Assembly: GCF_030811555.1 (NCBI RefSeq)
Contig: NZ_JAUSQZ010000001.1
Location: forward strand, 4,275,241-4,339,240
Origin: Kineosporia succinea
GTDB taxonomy: Bacteria; Actinomycetota; Actinomycetes; Actinomycetales; Kineosporiaceae
Direction: 5' to 3'
DNA: 64,000 bases
Positions 25,239 to 33,058 of the stretch are shown here, one piece after another. A program made the translations under genes and the position numbers. Below the pieces are notes generated by a model that saw only the letters and a program-made list of their open reading frames with translations, made no database searches and had not been told where the DNA came from. Position 1 is the stretch's first letter. The number at the start of each line of letters is the position of its first letter.

Positions 25239-25970
25239 GTGGAGCTCATCCAGGCGCGAGCGCTCGCTGTCGGGCTCATGAGGCGCTACGGGCTGTCCGA
25301 CTGGCGTCTCGTGTTCGACAACGCCAAGACACGGGCCGGCATCTGCCGGGCGGTACCCCGGGAGATCGGCCTCAGCCGGGTGCTGATCCAGCTGCACACC
25401 CGGGCCGAGGTGACCGAGACGGTGCTGCACGAGATCGCACACGCGCTGGTCGGCCCGGCGCACGGGCACGACGAGGTCTGGCAGGCCCAGGCCCGGGCCA
25501 TCGGCTGCTCGGGCACCCGGTGCCTGCCGCAAGACGCGCCGCGCCCGCCCGGGCCGTGGAAGGGCACCTGCCCGAGCGGGCACTCGATCACGCGGCACCG
25601 GCAGCCGATCCGGGTGCAGTCGTGCGGTGAGTGCTCGCGGTCGTTCGACCCGGCCACGCTGCTGGAGTGGACGCGTCACGGCGAGGTCGTGCCGATGCAC
25701 CCGAGCTACGTGGCCGAGCGGCGCTGGGTGCTGCAGCGGGTGCACCGGCGGGCCGCCCCGGCGGTCGCGGCGCGGGGTGCGCTGCCCGAGCCGCCGGTCA
25801 CCGGCCGCGATGCCGCACTCTTCCCGATCGGCACCCGGGTGCGGCTGATCTGCCCGGGCAAGTACGCCGACAGCGTGGGCAAGGTGGTCAAGATCGGCCG
25901 CACGCGCTACCACGTGCAGGTGCGGCGCCAGCTGCTCACCGTGCCGTTCCCGCAGGTCGAGAAGTACTGA
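25239..25970 (+). CDS. SprT-like zinc metalloprotease-domain protein
   Basis: 243 residues. The zinc motif is HEIAHALVGPAHGHDEVW: HExxH with the third histidine downstream, as in SprT/Spartan-type peptidases that act on DNA-protein crosslinks or other targets. A zinc-ribbon-like Cys set follows (KGTCPSGHS, then SCGECSRSFDP). The C-terminal FPIGTRVRLICPGKYADSVG resembles a small KOW/SH3-like barrel. GTG 25239 (VELIQARALAVGLM) with GGAGCGGCAAGG upstream is preferred; the longer frame from 25122 crosses the hairpin region. Confidence 0.8.
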   Translation: MELIQARALAVGLMRRYGLSDWRLVFDNAKTRAGICRAVPREIGLSRVLIQLHTRAEVTETVLHEIAHALVGPAHGHDEVWQAQARAIGCSGTRCLPQDAPRPPGPWKGTCPSGHSITRHRQPIRVQSCGECSRSFDPATLLEWTRHGEVVPMHPSYVAERRWVLQRVHRRAAPAVAARGALPEPPVTGRDAALFPIGTRVRLICPGKYADSVGKVVKIGRTRYHVQVRRQLLTVPFPQVEKY

Positions 25971-26032
25971 GGGCTTCCCTGCGGATCATTGCCTGACGAG
26001 GGACACCCGGGCCACCCGGTGTGCGCTCGACG

Positions 26033-26077
26033 ACAGAGACACCCCCTATACCGATCGGGTATAGGGGGTGTCTCTGT
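26033..26077. terminator. Bidirectional terminator hairpin (family A, second copy)
   Basis: A perfect 20-bp stem (26033-26052 with 26058-26077) with loop GATCG, between the convergent SprT-like and GGDEF-EAL genes. The inner CTATACC-GATNG-GGTATAG core matches the hairpin at 3366-3410, which also separates convergent genes. Confidence 0.85.
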
Positions 26078-26143
26078 GTTCCAGACGCCCCAGCCGCAGT
26101 CCTGGCACCTCCGCAGGTCGGACCTCAACCACAGGACAGTCCC

Positions 26144-28366
26144 TCAGAACGGCGCCACCGTGCGGTAACTGACGAGGTCGGCGGAGCCGCCCAGCTCGTT
26201 CGTCGGGCGGGAGAGGAGCTCGTGCACGCCGGCCTCGTCCACCGGGCGTGACCAGTAGTAGCCCTGGCCGATCGGGCAGCGCACCTGTCGCAGCCAGGCC
26301 GCCTGCTCGGCCACCTCCACCCCCTCGGCCACGGTGGAGAGGTTCATCGTGTGGCTCATCGCGATGATCGCCTCGGTCACGCTGGCGCCCTGGGCGTCGG
26401 AGGCGACCCGGTCGATGAACGACTTGTCCACCTTGAGCACGTCGATGGGCAGCTCGGTCAGATAGGCCAGGGAGCTGTACCCGGTGCCGAAGTCGTCGAT
26501 GGCGACCCGAACCCCTCGTGAGCGCAACTGCGCGAGCCGCGGGATGACGTCCTCAAGATCCTGCAGCACCACGCTCTCGGTGATCTCCAGGGTGAGGCGG
26601 TCGGCGGGCAGGCCGGACTCGGCGAGCGCCCGGTTGACCTGCTCGACGAAGTCGGGCCGCACCAGCTGCTGGGCCGAGATGTTGACGGCCATGGTGGGGC
26701 GGCGCCAGTCGTTCTGCAGCACCACGGCGAAGCGGGTGGCCTCGAAGAGCACCCAGGTGTTGAGCTGCACCACCAGGCCGGTCTCCTCGGCCATCGGCAC
26801 GAAGGCGGCGGGGGAGAGCAGGCCTCGCACCGGGTGCTGCCAGCGCACCAGGGCCTCGAAGCCGACGATCTTGCCGGTCTCCAGCTCCACGGTCGGCTGG
26901 TAGTGCAGGAGCAGTTCGTTGCTGAAGATGGCGCGCTGCAGATCGGCGCGCAGTTCCAGGCGGTCGAGGGCCTCGGCGTGCAGGCGGGAGTCGTAGGCCG
27001 CGACCGTCGACTTGCCGCGGTCCTTGGCCGAGTACATCGCCACGTCGGCGTTGCGCAGGGCCTCCTCGCTGCTGATCTCACCGGGGACGGCCTCGGCCAG
27101 GCCGACACTGGCGGTGACCGGCATGCGGGTGCCGTCGATGACGACCGGCTCGGCGATCACGTCGACGAGCTGGTTGGCCAGGGTCTCGGCCTCAGCCAGG
27201 CCGGCGGATTCGAGCAGGATGGCGAACTCGTCGCCGCCGAGGCGGGCTGCGGTGTCGCCGGGACGGGTGTGACGGCGGATGCGCCGGCCCACGACTTCCA
27301 GCACCTGGTCGCCCATGCCGTGGCCGAGACGGTCGTTGATGTTCTTGAAGTCGTCGAGGTCGATGAACATGACGACGAGGGGACGCGTGGCTCCCGCCCG
27401 GCGCACCAGGGCGTGGGAGAGGCGGTCGGCGAAGAGCTGGCGGTTGGCGAGGCCGGTGAGGGAGTCGTGAAAGGCCTGGTGGGTGAGGCGTTCCTCGAGG
27501 GCGTGGCGTTCGGTGACGTCGCGGAAGGTCAGCACGAATCCGCCCACGACCTCCTCGTGCAGCAGGTTCGCGAGCATCCCCTCGACCACGAGCAGGCGTC
27601 CGTCGGCGTGGCGCATCCAGAACTTGACCGCGGCGTCCTCACCGGCCTTGAGGGTGGCCAGGAGGTGCACGAGGCGGTTGACGTCCTCGGGCTGGAGCAG
27701 GGTGGCGAGGCGGGTGCCGAGCAGGTCGTCGGCGGGGATGCCGAGAACGGTGCGGGCCGAGGGGCTGACGAAGCTGGTGCGGGTGTCGAGGTCGAAGACG
27801 GTGACGACGTCGGTGCCGTTCTGCACCAGGGCGAGAAGACGCTGTTCGCTGGCGGTCACGGCTTCCTGCTCGGTGACGGCCTGCTGCAGGGTGCGGTGAC
27901 GCTGGACCAGACGGCGGAACCAGGCGAACCAGCCGATCGAGACGATGACCAGCAGGGACGCGTAGATCAGTTTCGCCTGGCGGTCGAGGGAGCGCTGGCG
28001 GTCGGCGAGGGTGACGCCGAGGGCGTGGACCTGGGAGGCGAGGGTGTTCTGGCCGGCCTGACGGACGCCTTCGAGGTCTTCGCGGGGGACGCCCGCCCTC
28101 TCGAGAGCGTCGAGTTCGCGGGTGATGTCCGGGATCTGGCCGTTGTCGATGACCTGCTGCTCGAGCCGGGCCTGGAGCAACTGCTGGCGCTGCACCGGTT
28201 CGTCCCGCGTGTACACGCCCACCAGGAGACCGAACTCGGCCAGGACCAGGGCGATGGTGAAGACGAAGGTGATGGTGACGCGAATGGGGGACGCGGTGGG
28301 GGACGTGTCCGTCCGGCTGAGTTTCGTGTGTCGGTCGGTGTCGCTGGTGTCAGTGTCGACGCTCAC
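26144..28366 (-). CDS. PAS-GGDEF-EAL cyclic di-GMP enzyme
   Basis: 740 residues. Membrane helices at about 31-52 and 132-150 flank an extracellular coiled segment; a PAS domain covers 174-286; GGDEF follows with intact active site RLGGDEFAILLE (GGDEF at 377-381) and an inhibitory RxxD (RPGD, 368-371); the EAL domain shows GFEALVRW, ITESVVLQD, IDDFGTGYSSL, KVDKSFID and GQGYYWSRP. Both synthase and phosphodiesterase halves look catalytically competent, so the PAS or periplasmic part probably decides the net direction (inference). The GTG start at 28366 is used. Convergent with the SprT-like gene; the next minus-strand gene upstream is the S4 protein. Confidence 0.95.
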   Translation of the reverse strand: MSVDTDTSDTDRHTKLSRTDTSPTASPIRVTITFVFTIALVLAEFGLLVGVYTRDEPVQRQQLLQARLEQQVIDNGQIPDITRELDALERAGVPREDLEGVRQAGQNTLASQVHALGVTLADRQRSLDRQAKLIYASLLVIVSIGWFAWFRRLVQRHRTLQQAVTEQEAVTASEQRLLALVQNGTDVVTVFDLDTRTSFVSPSARTVLGIPADDLLGTRLATLLQPEDVNRLVHLLATLKAGEDAAVKFWMRHADGRLLVVEGMLANLLHEEVVGGFVLTFRDVTERHALEERLTHQAFHDSLTGLANRQLFADRLSHALVRRAGATRPLVVMFIDLDDFKNINDRLGHGMGDQVLEVVGRRIRRHTRPGDTAARLGGDEFAILLESAGLAEAETLANQLVDVIAEPVVIDGTRMPVTASVGLAEAVPGEISSEEALRNADVAMYSAKDRGKSTVAAYDSRLHAEALDRLELRADLQRAIFSNELLLHYQPTVELETGKIVGFEALVRWQHPVRGLLSPAAFVPMAEETGLVVQLNTWVLFEATRFAVVLQNDWRRPTMAVNISAQQLVRPDFVEQVNRALAESGLPADRLTLEITESVVLQDLEDVIPRLAQLRSRGVRVAIDDFGTGYSSLAYLTELPIDVLKVDKSFIDRVASDAQGASVTEAIIAMSHTMNLSTVAEGVEVAEQAAWLRQVRCPIGQGYYWSRPVDEAGVHELLSRPTNELGGSADLVSYRTVAPF

Positions 28367-28425
28367 GCCGGATGCCCCCTCCCCGTCGAGCGACCATCGG
28401 CCCGGCGGGGCGGGGGCTTGAGCTC

Positions 28426-28638
28426 TCAGGCCTGGGTCACGGTCCAGCTGCCGCTGGCGGTGGTGACGACGTCACCCGGGCGGAGCTTGCGGCCCCGGCG
28501 GGTCTCCGGCTCGCCGTTCACGTCCACGTCGCCGGAGGCGATCATGAGCTTGGCGTCACCACCGGTGTCGATGGCCCCGGCGAGCTTGAGGAAGGAACCG
28601 AGGGGGATGTACTCGTCACTGATCTCGACTTCTGGCAC
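28426..28638 (-). CDS. S4-domain RNA-binding protein (YbcJ-like)
   Basis: 70 residues from GTG 28638 (VPEVEISDEYIPLGSFLKLA). The S4 fold signature is SGDVDVNGEPETRRGRKLRP with GDVV following. These small proteins bind structured RNA, probably near the ribosome. A longer frame to 28674 adds a basic 12-residue leader that overlaps the promoter region of the divergent gene. The gene lies 59 bases upstream of the GGDEF-EAL gene on the same strand. Confidence 0.85.
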   Translation of the reverse strand: MPEVEISDEYIPLGSFLKLAGAIDTGGDAKLMIASGDVDVNGEPETRRGRKLRPGDVVTTASGSWTVTQA

Positions 28639-28682
28639 AGGGCCATGATGCCGCCGGGGTGTTCGTCGTCCCAAAATGAGCC

Positions 28683-29279
28683 GTGGAATCTCACCGGCCG
28701 GCCTTCGTGCTCCATGACCACCGCGTCCCCCGGCCCCACTTCGACCTGAGGCTCGAGCAGGACGGCGTGCTGCGCTCGTGGGCGGTGCCGAGAGGACTGC
28801 CCGACTCGCCCGGGCGCAACCGCCTGGCGGTGGCCGTGCCCGATCACGGGCTCGACCATCTCACCTACACGGACGAGAACAAGTTCATCGCCGACATCGG
28901 ATGGTGGGAGGAGAACGACCGCAACGAGAAGCGATTCGTGTTCACACTGCACGGCCGGGTCGGGGTGGTGCGGTACGCGTTGATCCGTACCGATCGGGAC
29001 TGGTTGCTGCACCGGACGAAGGAGCAACCTCGACTGGCAGGTGTTTCGCCGGGGTCCGAGCCTGGTGCGATGTCGCAGATCACGGTGGGGGACAAGGTCA
29101 CCTGGAAGACGCCCCAGGGACCGACGCACGGCACGGTGGTGGAGGTGCGCACCAAGGACTTCCAGCTCGCGAAGCAGAAGTTCACGGCCGACGAGGACGA
29201 GCCCATGTTCATCGTCGAGAGCGAGAAGAGCGGGGCCCGGGCGGCGCACAGGGCGGAGGCACTGAGCAAGCGATCGTGA
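28683..29279 (+). CDS. LigD-type 3'-phosphoesterase domain fused to HVA1/DUF2945 domain
   Basis: 198 residues. Residues 1-115 match the 3'-phosphoesterase domain of bacterial LigD (FVLHDHRVPRPHFDLRLEQD, SWAVPRGLP, FTLHGRVG), which trims 3' ends during end-joining repair. From about 130, QITVGDKVTWKTPQGPTHGT plus KDFQLAKQKF and a FIVESEKSG tail match the HVA1/DUF2945 Tudor-like domain. No ligase or polymerase domain and no ku gene is present here. The fusion is unusual; the second domain may target it to nucleic acid or a partner (inference). It starts 44 bases from the divergent S4 gene. Confidence 0.85.
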   Translation: MESHRPAFVLHDHRVPRPHFDLRLEQDGVLRSWAVPRGLPDSPGRNRLAVAVPDHGLDHLTYTDENKFIADIGWWEENDRNEKRFVFTLHGRVGVVRYALIRTDRDWLLHRTKEQPRLAGVSPGSEPGAMSQITVGDKVTWKTPQGPTHGTVVEVRTKDFQLAKQKFTADEDEPMFIVESEKSGARAAHRAEALSKRS

Positions 29280-29293
29280 TCTAGATTGGGTGG

Positions 29294-29800
29294 GTGGCGA
29301 AGCGGAAGACGACGAAACGGCCGGCCTCGATCCGTCAGCTCGGTGACCCGGTGCTGCGCACCAAGGCCGACCCGGTCAGAGTGTTCGACGCGGCGCTGGC
29401 CGAGACGGTCGATCTGATGTTCGCGAGCATGTACGAGGCCCAGGGGGTCGGGCTGGCGGCGAACCAGATCGGGCTGAGTCACTCGCTGTTCGTCATGGAC
29501 TGCGAGGGGGTCGTGGCGGTCGTGGCCAATCCCCGGCTGACCTTCGTGTCCGAGGAACGGGAGACGGGGCCCGAGGGGTGCCTGTCGGTGTCCGGGCACC
29601 AGTACCCCACGTCACGTGCGGTGCGGGCCACGGTGGTGGGGCAGGACGAGACCGGCGCGGAGATCGAGATCACCGGTGAGGGTGAGGTCGCGCGCTGCCT
29701 GCAGCACGAGACCGACCATCTGATCGGCAAGGTCTATCTCGACCGGTTGTCGGGTGACGTGCGTAAACAGGCTCGGGCCGAGGTCGAAACCGCTCGCTGA
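29294..29800 (+). CDS. def: Peptide deformylase
   Basis: 168 residues. It removes the formyl group from new N-terminal methionines. All three motifs are intact: GVGLAANQIG (motif I), EGCLSV with the metal cysteine (motif II) and CLQHETDHLIG (HExxH, motif III). GTG 29294 starts 14 bases after the previous stop, so co-transcription with the phosphoesterase-HVA1 gene is likely. Length is normal. Actinomycetes often carry several def paralogues, so this may not be the main one. Confidence 0.95.
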   Translation: MAKRKTTKRPASIRQLGDPVLRTKADPVRVFDAALAETVDLMFASMYEAQGVGLAANQIGLSHSLFVMDCEGVVAVVANPRLTFVSEERETGPEGCLSVSGHQYPTSRAVRATVVGQDETGAEIEITGEGEVARCLQHETDHLIGKVYLDRLSGDVRKQARAEVETAR

Positions 29801-29878
29801 CCGGCGCCGATCGTTATTGCGGCTGCTTTCGTGCGTTGTTTCTTGAGGCTTGAATATTTGCCGCTTTAACCGGCTGGG

Positions 29879-29920
29879 CCGGGGGCCGGTGAACTTTCCG
29901 GTGCATTCACCGGCCCCCGG
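29879..29920. terminator. Terminator between def and the DUF397 gene
   Basis: A perfect 15-bp stem (CCGGGGGCCGGTGAA at 29879-29893 with its complement at 29906-29920) and 12-base loop, followed by TTTCACC, between convergent genes. Confidence 0.85.
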
Positions 29921-29956
29921 TTTCACCGCTCACTCTCCGCTGTCTGAAGAGCTGCT

Positions 29957-30166
29957 CTAGATGTCGAACTCGCCGTCCCTGGCGCCACCGACGAACGCCT
30001 CCCACTCTGCGCGAGTGAAGGTGAACGGTGTGACATCTGGGTTCTTGCTGTCACGCAAGAGAACGTTCCCCGTGCTTGGCAGCAGGTTCGTGGCTACCTC
30101 GACGCACGCGTTGCCATTACCGCTGCGGCTGCTCTTGAACCATTCGGGAGTGAGGTTCTCCGTCAC
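29957..30166 (-). CDS. DUF397 domain protein
   Basis: 69 residues, the whole length of a DUF397 domain: WFKSSRSGNGNACVEVA near the N-terminus and VLLRDSKNPDVTPFTFTRAE then EWEAFVGGARDGEF at the end. In actinomycetes these small proteins pair with an Scr1-type helix-turn-helix regulator and modulate it. Here the start lies inside the 3' end of that regulator gene (50-base overlap), so translation is coupled. Confidence 0.95.
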   Translation of the reverse strand: MTENLTPEWFKSSRSGNGNACVEVATNLLPSTGNVLLRDSKNPDVTPFTFTRAEWEAFVGGARDGEFDI

Positions 30167-31073
30167 TATGCAGTCCTTCCAGGAAGGTGATGATCAGCAG
30201 ACGACTCGCGTCCGGGTCCAGGCAATTCTTCTGGACGTCCGACCAGACCAGTCGGTAACTGTCTACCTCGGCGGGTTTGGTCAGATACATGGCGCCAGTC
30301 AGCAAGTCAGAGTACGCCATTGGTGGTTCCAGCGGTTCGTCGGTGATCGGGTCGCGGGGGAAATGCAGCAGAATGAATGCGCCGCTCGCGACGCCTCCGT
30401 GCATTCCCGCCGCCCAGGGAACGATGCTTAGTTCGACGTTGAGGCGCTGGGTCACGTCGAGCAGGTGCTGGAGCTGTTCCTCCGCGATGGCGCGGCCCAT
30501 GCCGAGCAGGCGGTGCAGCACGGCCTCGCCCATGGCGACCTCGAGACGGGGAGCCATGGGGCGGGTGAGCAGGGACTGGCGTTCGAGCCGGGCCTGAACG
30601 CGGCGGGCGGCCTCGTCGGCGGCGACGAAGCCCGGAGGGACCTGCATGACCCGCTCCGCGTACGATTTGGTCTGCAGCAGGCCGGGAACCAGCTCCTGCT
30701 CGTAGTACTGGATGACGGCGGCGGAGTCTTCGAGCGAGACGTACATCGCGAACCACGGAGGCAGTGACGTCTCGGTGTAGTCGTGCCACCAGGACTTGCG
30801 AGGTCCGAGGCGCGTCTCCGCGGTGAGGGCCATGAGCACCTCGCGGTCGGTGTCGGTGGCCCGGTACTGCTCCAGCATGTGGCGCACCTGGACGTCGCGG
30901 AACTTCACGCCGTCGGTGCCGTTCTCCATGCGGATGAGAGTGGACTTGCTCAGCTCGACCCGTTCCGCGGCCTGGTCCTGGGTGAGCCCGGCCTGTACGC
31001 GCAACCGTTCGAACTGGCGGCCGATGTGGCGGCGTAGCAAGGCGATTCCGATGGCCCCGGCAGGTTCAGCCAT
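30117..31073 (-). CDS. XRE-family regulator, Scr1/DUF5753 type
   Basis: 318 residues from ATG 31073 (MAEPAGAIG), behind GAAAGG; in-frame upstream ATGs at 31112 and 31097 are alternatives. The N-terminal HTH is LRVQAGLTQDQAAERVELSK then STLIRMENG. The C-terminal DUF5753 domain contains WFAMYVSLEDSAAVIQYYEQ and ELVPGLLQTKSYAERV, typical of Scr1-like regulators. Such proteins control morphological or antibiotic switches with a DUF397 partner (family knowledge), which here is encoded immediately downstream and overlapping. The upstream gap 31113-31246 is distinctly AT-richer than its surroundings and holds a TTGACA (minus strand, 31194-31189) that may be a -35 element. Confidence 0.9.
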   Translation of the reverse strand: MAEPAGAIGIALLRRHIGRQFERLRVQAGLTQDQAAERVELSKSTLIRMENGTDGVKFRDVQVRHMLEQYRATDTDREVLMALTAETRLGPRKSWWHDYTETSLPPWFAMYVSLEDSAAVIQYYEQELVPGLLQTKSYAERVMQVPPGFVAADEAARRVQARLERQSLLTRPMAPRLEVAMGEAVLHRLLGMGRAIAEEQLQHLLDVTQRLNVELSIVPWAAGMHGGVASGAFILLHFPRDPITDEPLEPPMAYSDLLTGAMYLTKPAEVDSYRLVWSDVQKNCLDPDASRLLIITFLEGLHSDGEPHSRMVQEQPQR

Positions 31074-31246
31074 GGTGCTTGACCTTTCCATCTGATTCAT
31101 CTTGTCAGGCAATTGAACACCATCTACCAGCGAGTCTGATTAGGTTGCAGTGATTTGCCGACAGTTTTTCAGCAAACCGCTTCTGATAGTTGTCAATTCG
31201 CCGGGGAAGGAGTTAGATGCCGTCATCTCGAGAAGTGCGGGGTTGA

Positions 31247-31819
31247 TTGATCTTCGCTCGTGCTGCGAGCTCCAACTGCGAGAGAGGCGCGGTGGTGGAG
31301 AATTCAGGGGGATCTGTTCCTGATGTGAAGGCTGGGATTGTCGTGGGGCGTGAACGGCTGCTCCGTGATCCCGGTGGTGAAACGAGCGCTGTTCGTGATC
31401 TTCCGCTTCAGGCGGCGCGTGCCTCCGTAACCCGTCGAGGTGTCAACGGTGTCACCGTTTCCGGCGCCAATTCGGTTGTCTCGACGTTGATCCCGAGAAT
31501 TCTCGGGTCTGCGTCGGACGGTGCCGGGGAATGGGTGGGCCGTTTCCGCATCGACCTGGTGAACGGTCGAGGCTGGCCCGCGCCACCCGCCGAGGTCGAG
31601 GTCCGGCGCGAAAGTGTGCATGTCCGGCACGAATTGGTGGAGGTCGCCGTGATGCCGCGGCGGATCTTCGCCGATTGGCTCTCGAACGCCGCCGCCGGCC
31701 CGATGAAGGTGGGCAACGTCGTGTGGGCCACCCGGCTGGAGGCGCTGGTCCTGACCGTGGGCAGTGCCTGCTATCGGCTGACCGACGACTCGCGGCGCCA
31801 GGTCGTGCTGCTCGTATGA
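31247..31819 (+). CDS. Hypothetical protein, divergent from the Scr1 regulator
   Basis: Up to 190 residues; TTG 31247 or GTG 31292 (VVENSGGS) are possible starts. The first about 90 residues are low-confidence coding. From about 31521 the sequence becomes convincing: GEWVGRFRIDLVNGRGWPAP, VRRESVHVRHELVEVAVMPR, and RIFADWLSNAAAGPMKVGNV up to RLTDDSRRQVVLLV. No family is recognised, no signal peptide or membrane segment is seen, and it reads as a compact beta-rich globular domain. The position next to an Scr1/DUF397 pair makes it a possible target or partner of that switch. Confidence 0.5.
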   Translation: MIFARAASSNCERGAVVENSGGSVPDVKAGIVVGRERLLRDPGGETSAVRDLPLQAARASVTRRGVNGVTVSGANSVVSTLIPRILGSASDGAGEWVGRFRIDLVNGRGWPAPPAEVEVRRESVHVRHELVEVAVMPRRIFADWLSNAAAGPMKVGNVVWATRLEALVLTVGSACYRLTDDSRRQVVLLV

Positions 31820-32271
31820 CCTGCTCCTGGCCTGGCCCCGTCGCTTCTGGCCCCGCTGTTTCTGGCCCGGCCGTTACTGGCCCCGTCGCTTCTGACTCGG
31901 CCGCTTCTGGAGTGGTCGCCTTCTTCGTTCGGCGATCGCGCCCTGACCGTTCGCCGCCGACGTGACCTTGCCGGCCGTCGGCTGTTCGCGATCTGAGGTT
32001 CTGCTGTATCTCCTGAGAGACAGGGGCTTTGGCTACTGATGGCCCGGCTGGTGGGGTCGGCTTCCGGCCTCGCGCGCTGGCTGACTGAAGTGGCTGCCTC
32101 AAGCGGCTGACCTACTGGCTGACCTACTACCGCCTGTCTTGCGGACTGACCTACTGCCTGTCTTACAGACCGACTTGCCGGCTGGCCGCGGTATGGCTCT
32201 GTTTCCGGACTCGCTGTTCCCCGACTTTCGATTCGCCGTCGCCGATCTCGATGACGAGTCCCCTTGAACGG
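31820..32271. other. Non-coding stretch with short dispersed repeats
   Basis: No convincing gene. It contains copies of a 15-bp unit like CGCTTCTGGCCCCGT between 31845 and 31915, and three to four copies of CTGACCTACTG with CCTGTCTTRC between 32107 and 32170. It is the left part of a 1.24-kb gene-free island (31820-33058). Confidence 0.6.
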
Positions 32272-32341
32272 CTCGGCCCCCACTGGCGCGTATCCCTCCA
32301 CGCGTCTGTCCTGGTTGGACGCGGTGGGGGCCGAGTCTTTT
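32272..32341 (+). terminator. Orphan intrinsic terminator or small-RNA 3' end
   Basis: CTCGGCCCCCAC (32272-32283) pairs perfectly with GTGGGGGCCGAG (32324-32335), followed by TCTTTTTG, a real T-tract rare in this GC-rich window. The 40-base loop can fold further. The nearest gene on this strand ends 450 bases upstream, so it may end a long 3' UTR or an unannotated small RNA. Confidence 0.5.
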
Positions 32342-32460
32342 TGCCCGCCGAGCCGCTCGTCGCATGTGCCCGTTAGGGCAAGTGATCCGCCCACATGCTG
32401 CCTTCGTGAGTGGTAGTGGAAGTGCGGCCTGCTGTCGACTGGGTATGGGCGCTGGACTCG

Positions 32461-32504
32461 GATGGTGGTGCTTTCGATTATCGATAATCGAAAGCACCAC
32501 CATC
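32461..32504. repeat. 44-bp perfect palindrome, family B, copy 2
   Basis: A gap-free 22+22 palindrome with the same inner 28 bp as the one at 11288-11331 and different but self-complementary outer eight bases (GATGGTGG and complement). It is followed by tandem arrays from 32650, again as at 11.3 kb. Confidence 0.9.
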
Positions 32505-32649
32505 TTGCCTCCCGCACCGCCGCCCCAAAAGCACGGCAGCGGTGTGGGGAGAGGGCTCTCCGGTAGCGCTCGCACAATGCCGGAAGGGTTTGCCTGGCTG
32601 CCCATGAATCGGGAAGGTCGCTGCTGAGTCCCGGGCGGCCGGCTCCAGG

Positions 32650-32725
32650 CAAGGCGACCAGCTCCGGGCAGGGCGGCCAGCTCCGGGCAGGGCGGCCAGC
32701 TCCGGGCAGGGCGGCCAGCTCGAGC
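32650..32725 (+). repeat. 19-bp tandem array
   Basis: About four copies of CAGCTCCGGGCAGGGCGGC, with the first copy diverged (AGGCAAGGCGAC) and the last fading into CTCGAGCGGG. Gene-free. Confidence 0.9.
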
Positions 32726-33055
32726 GGGTCGGAGCAGGGTCAGAGCGGGCCGGGTCGGAGCGAGCCGGGTCGGCCGGGGCGGGCGGGTCAGAGCGGCCGG
32801 GTCAGAGCGGGCCGGGTCAGAGCGGGCCGGGTCAGAGCGGGCCGGGCTGGCCAGGTCAGAGCAGGTCAGAGCAGGTCAGAGCAGGTCAGAGCAGGTCAGA
32901 GCAGGTCAGAGCAGGCCGGGGCCGCCGCGTCGGAGCGAGCCGTGGCGGCCTAGGCGGGCGGGGTCAGAGCGGGCCGGGGGTGGCGGGGCGGGCAGGTCAG
33001 AGCAGGCCGGGGCGGGCAGGTATGGGCGGGGACTGGGCCCATACCTGCCCCGGAT
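32726..33055 (+). repeat. Mixed 15-bp and 10-bp tandem arrays before the RecQ-like gene
   Basis: Degenerate 15-bp units GTCAGAGCGGGCCGG (four good copies around 32788-32848) merge into a perfect 10-bp array GCAGGTCAGA (six copies, 32851-32910) and then decay again to 33050. GTCAGAGC is common to both unit types, suggesting one arose from the other. The array ends a few bases before the stop codon of the RecQ-like gene on the other strand. Confidence 0.9.
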
Positions 33056-33058
33056 GTC

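Noticed and set aside
31820-33058. tRNA, rRNA or integrated element in the 1.24-kb gene-free island
   Set aside because: No cloverleaf, attachment-site duplication or transposase remnant was found; only repeats, a terminator and the palindrome.
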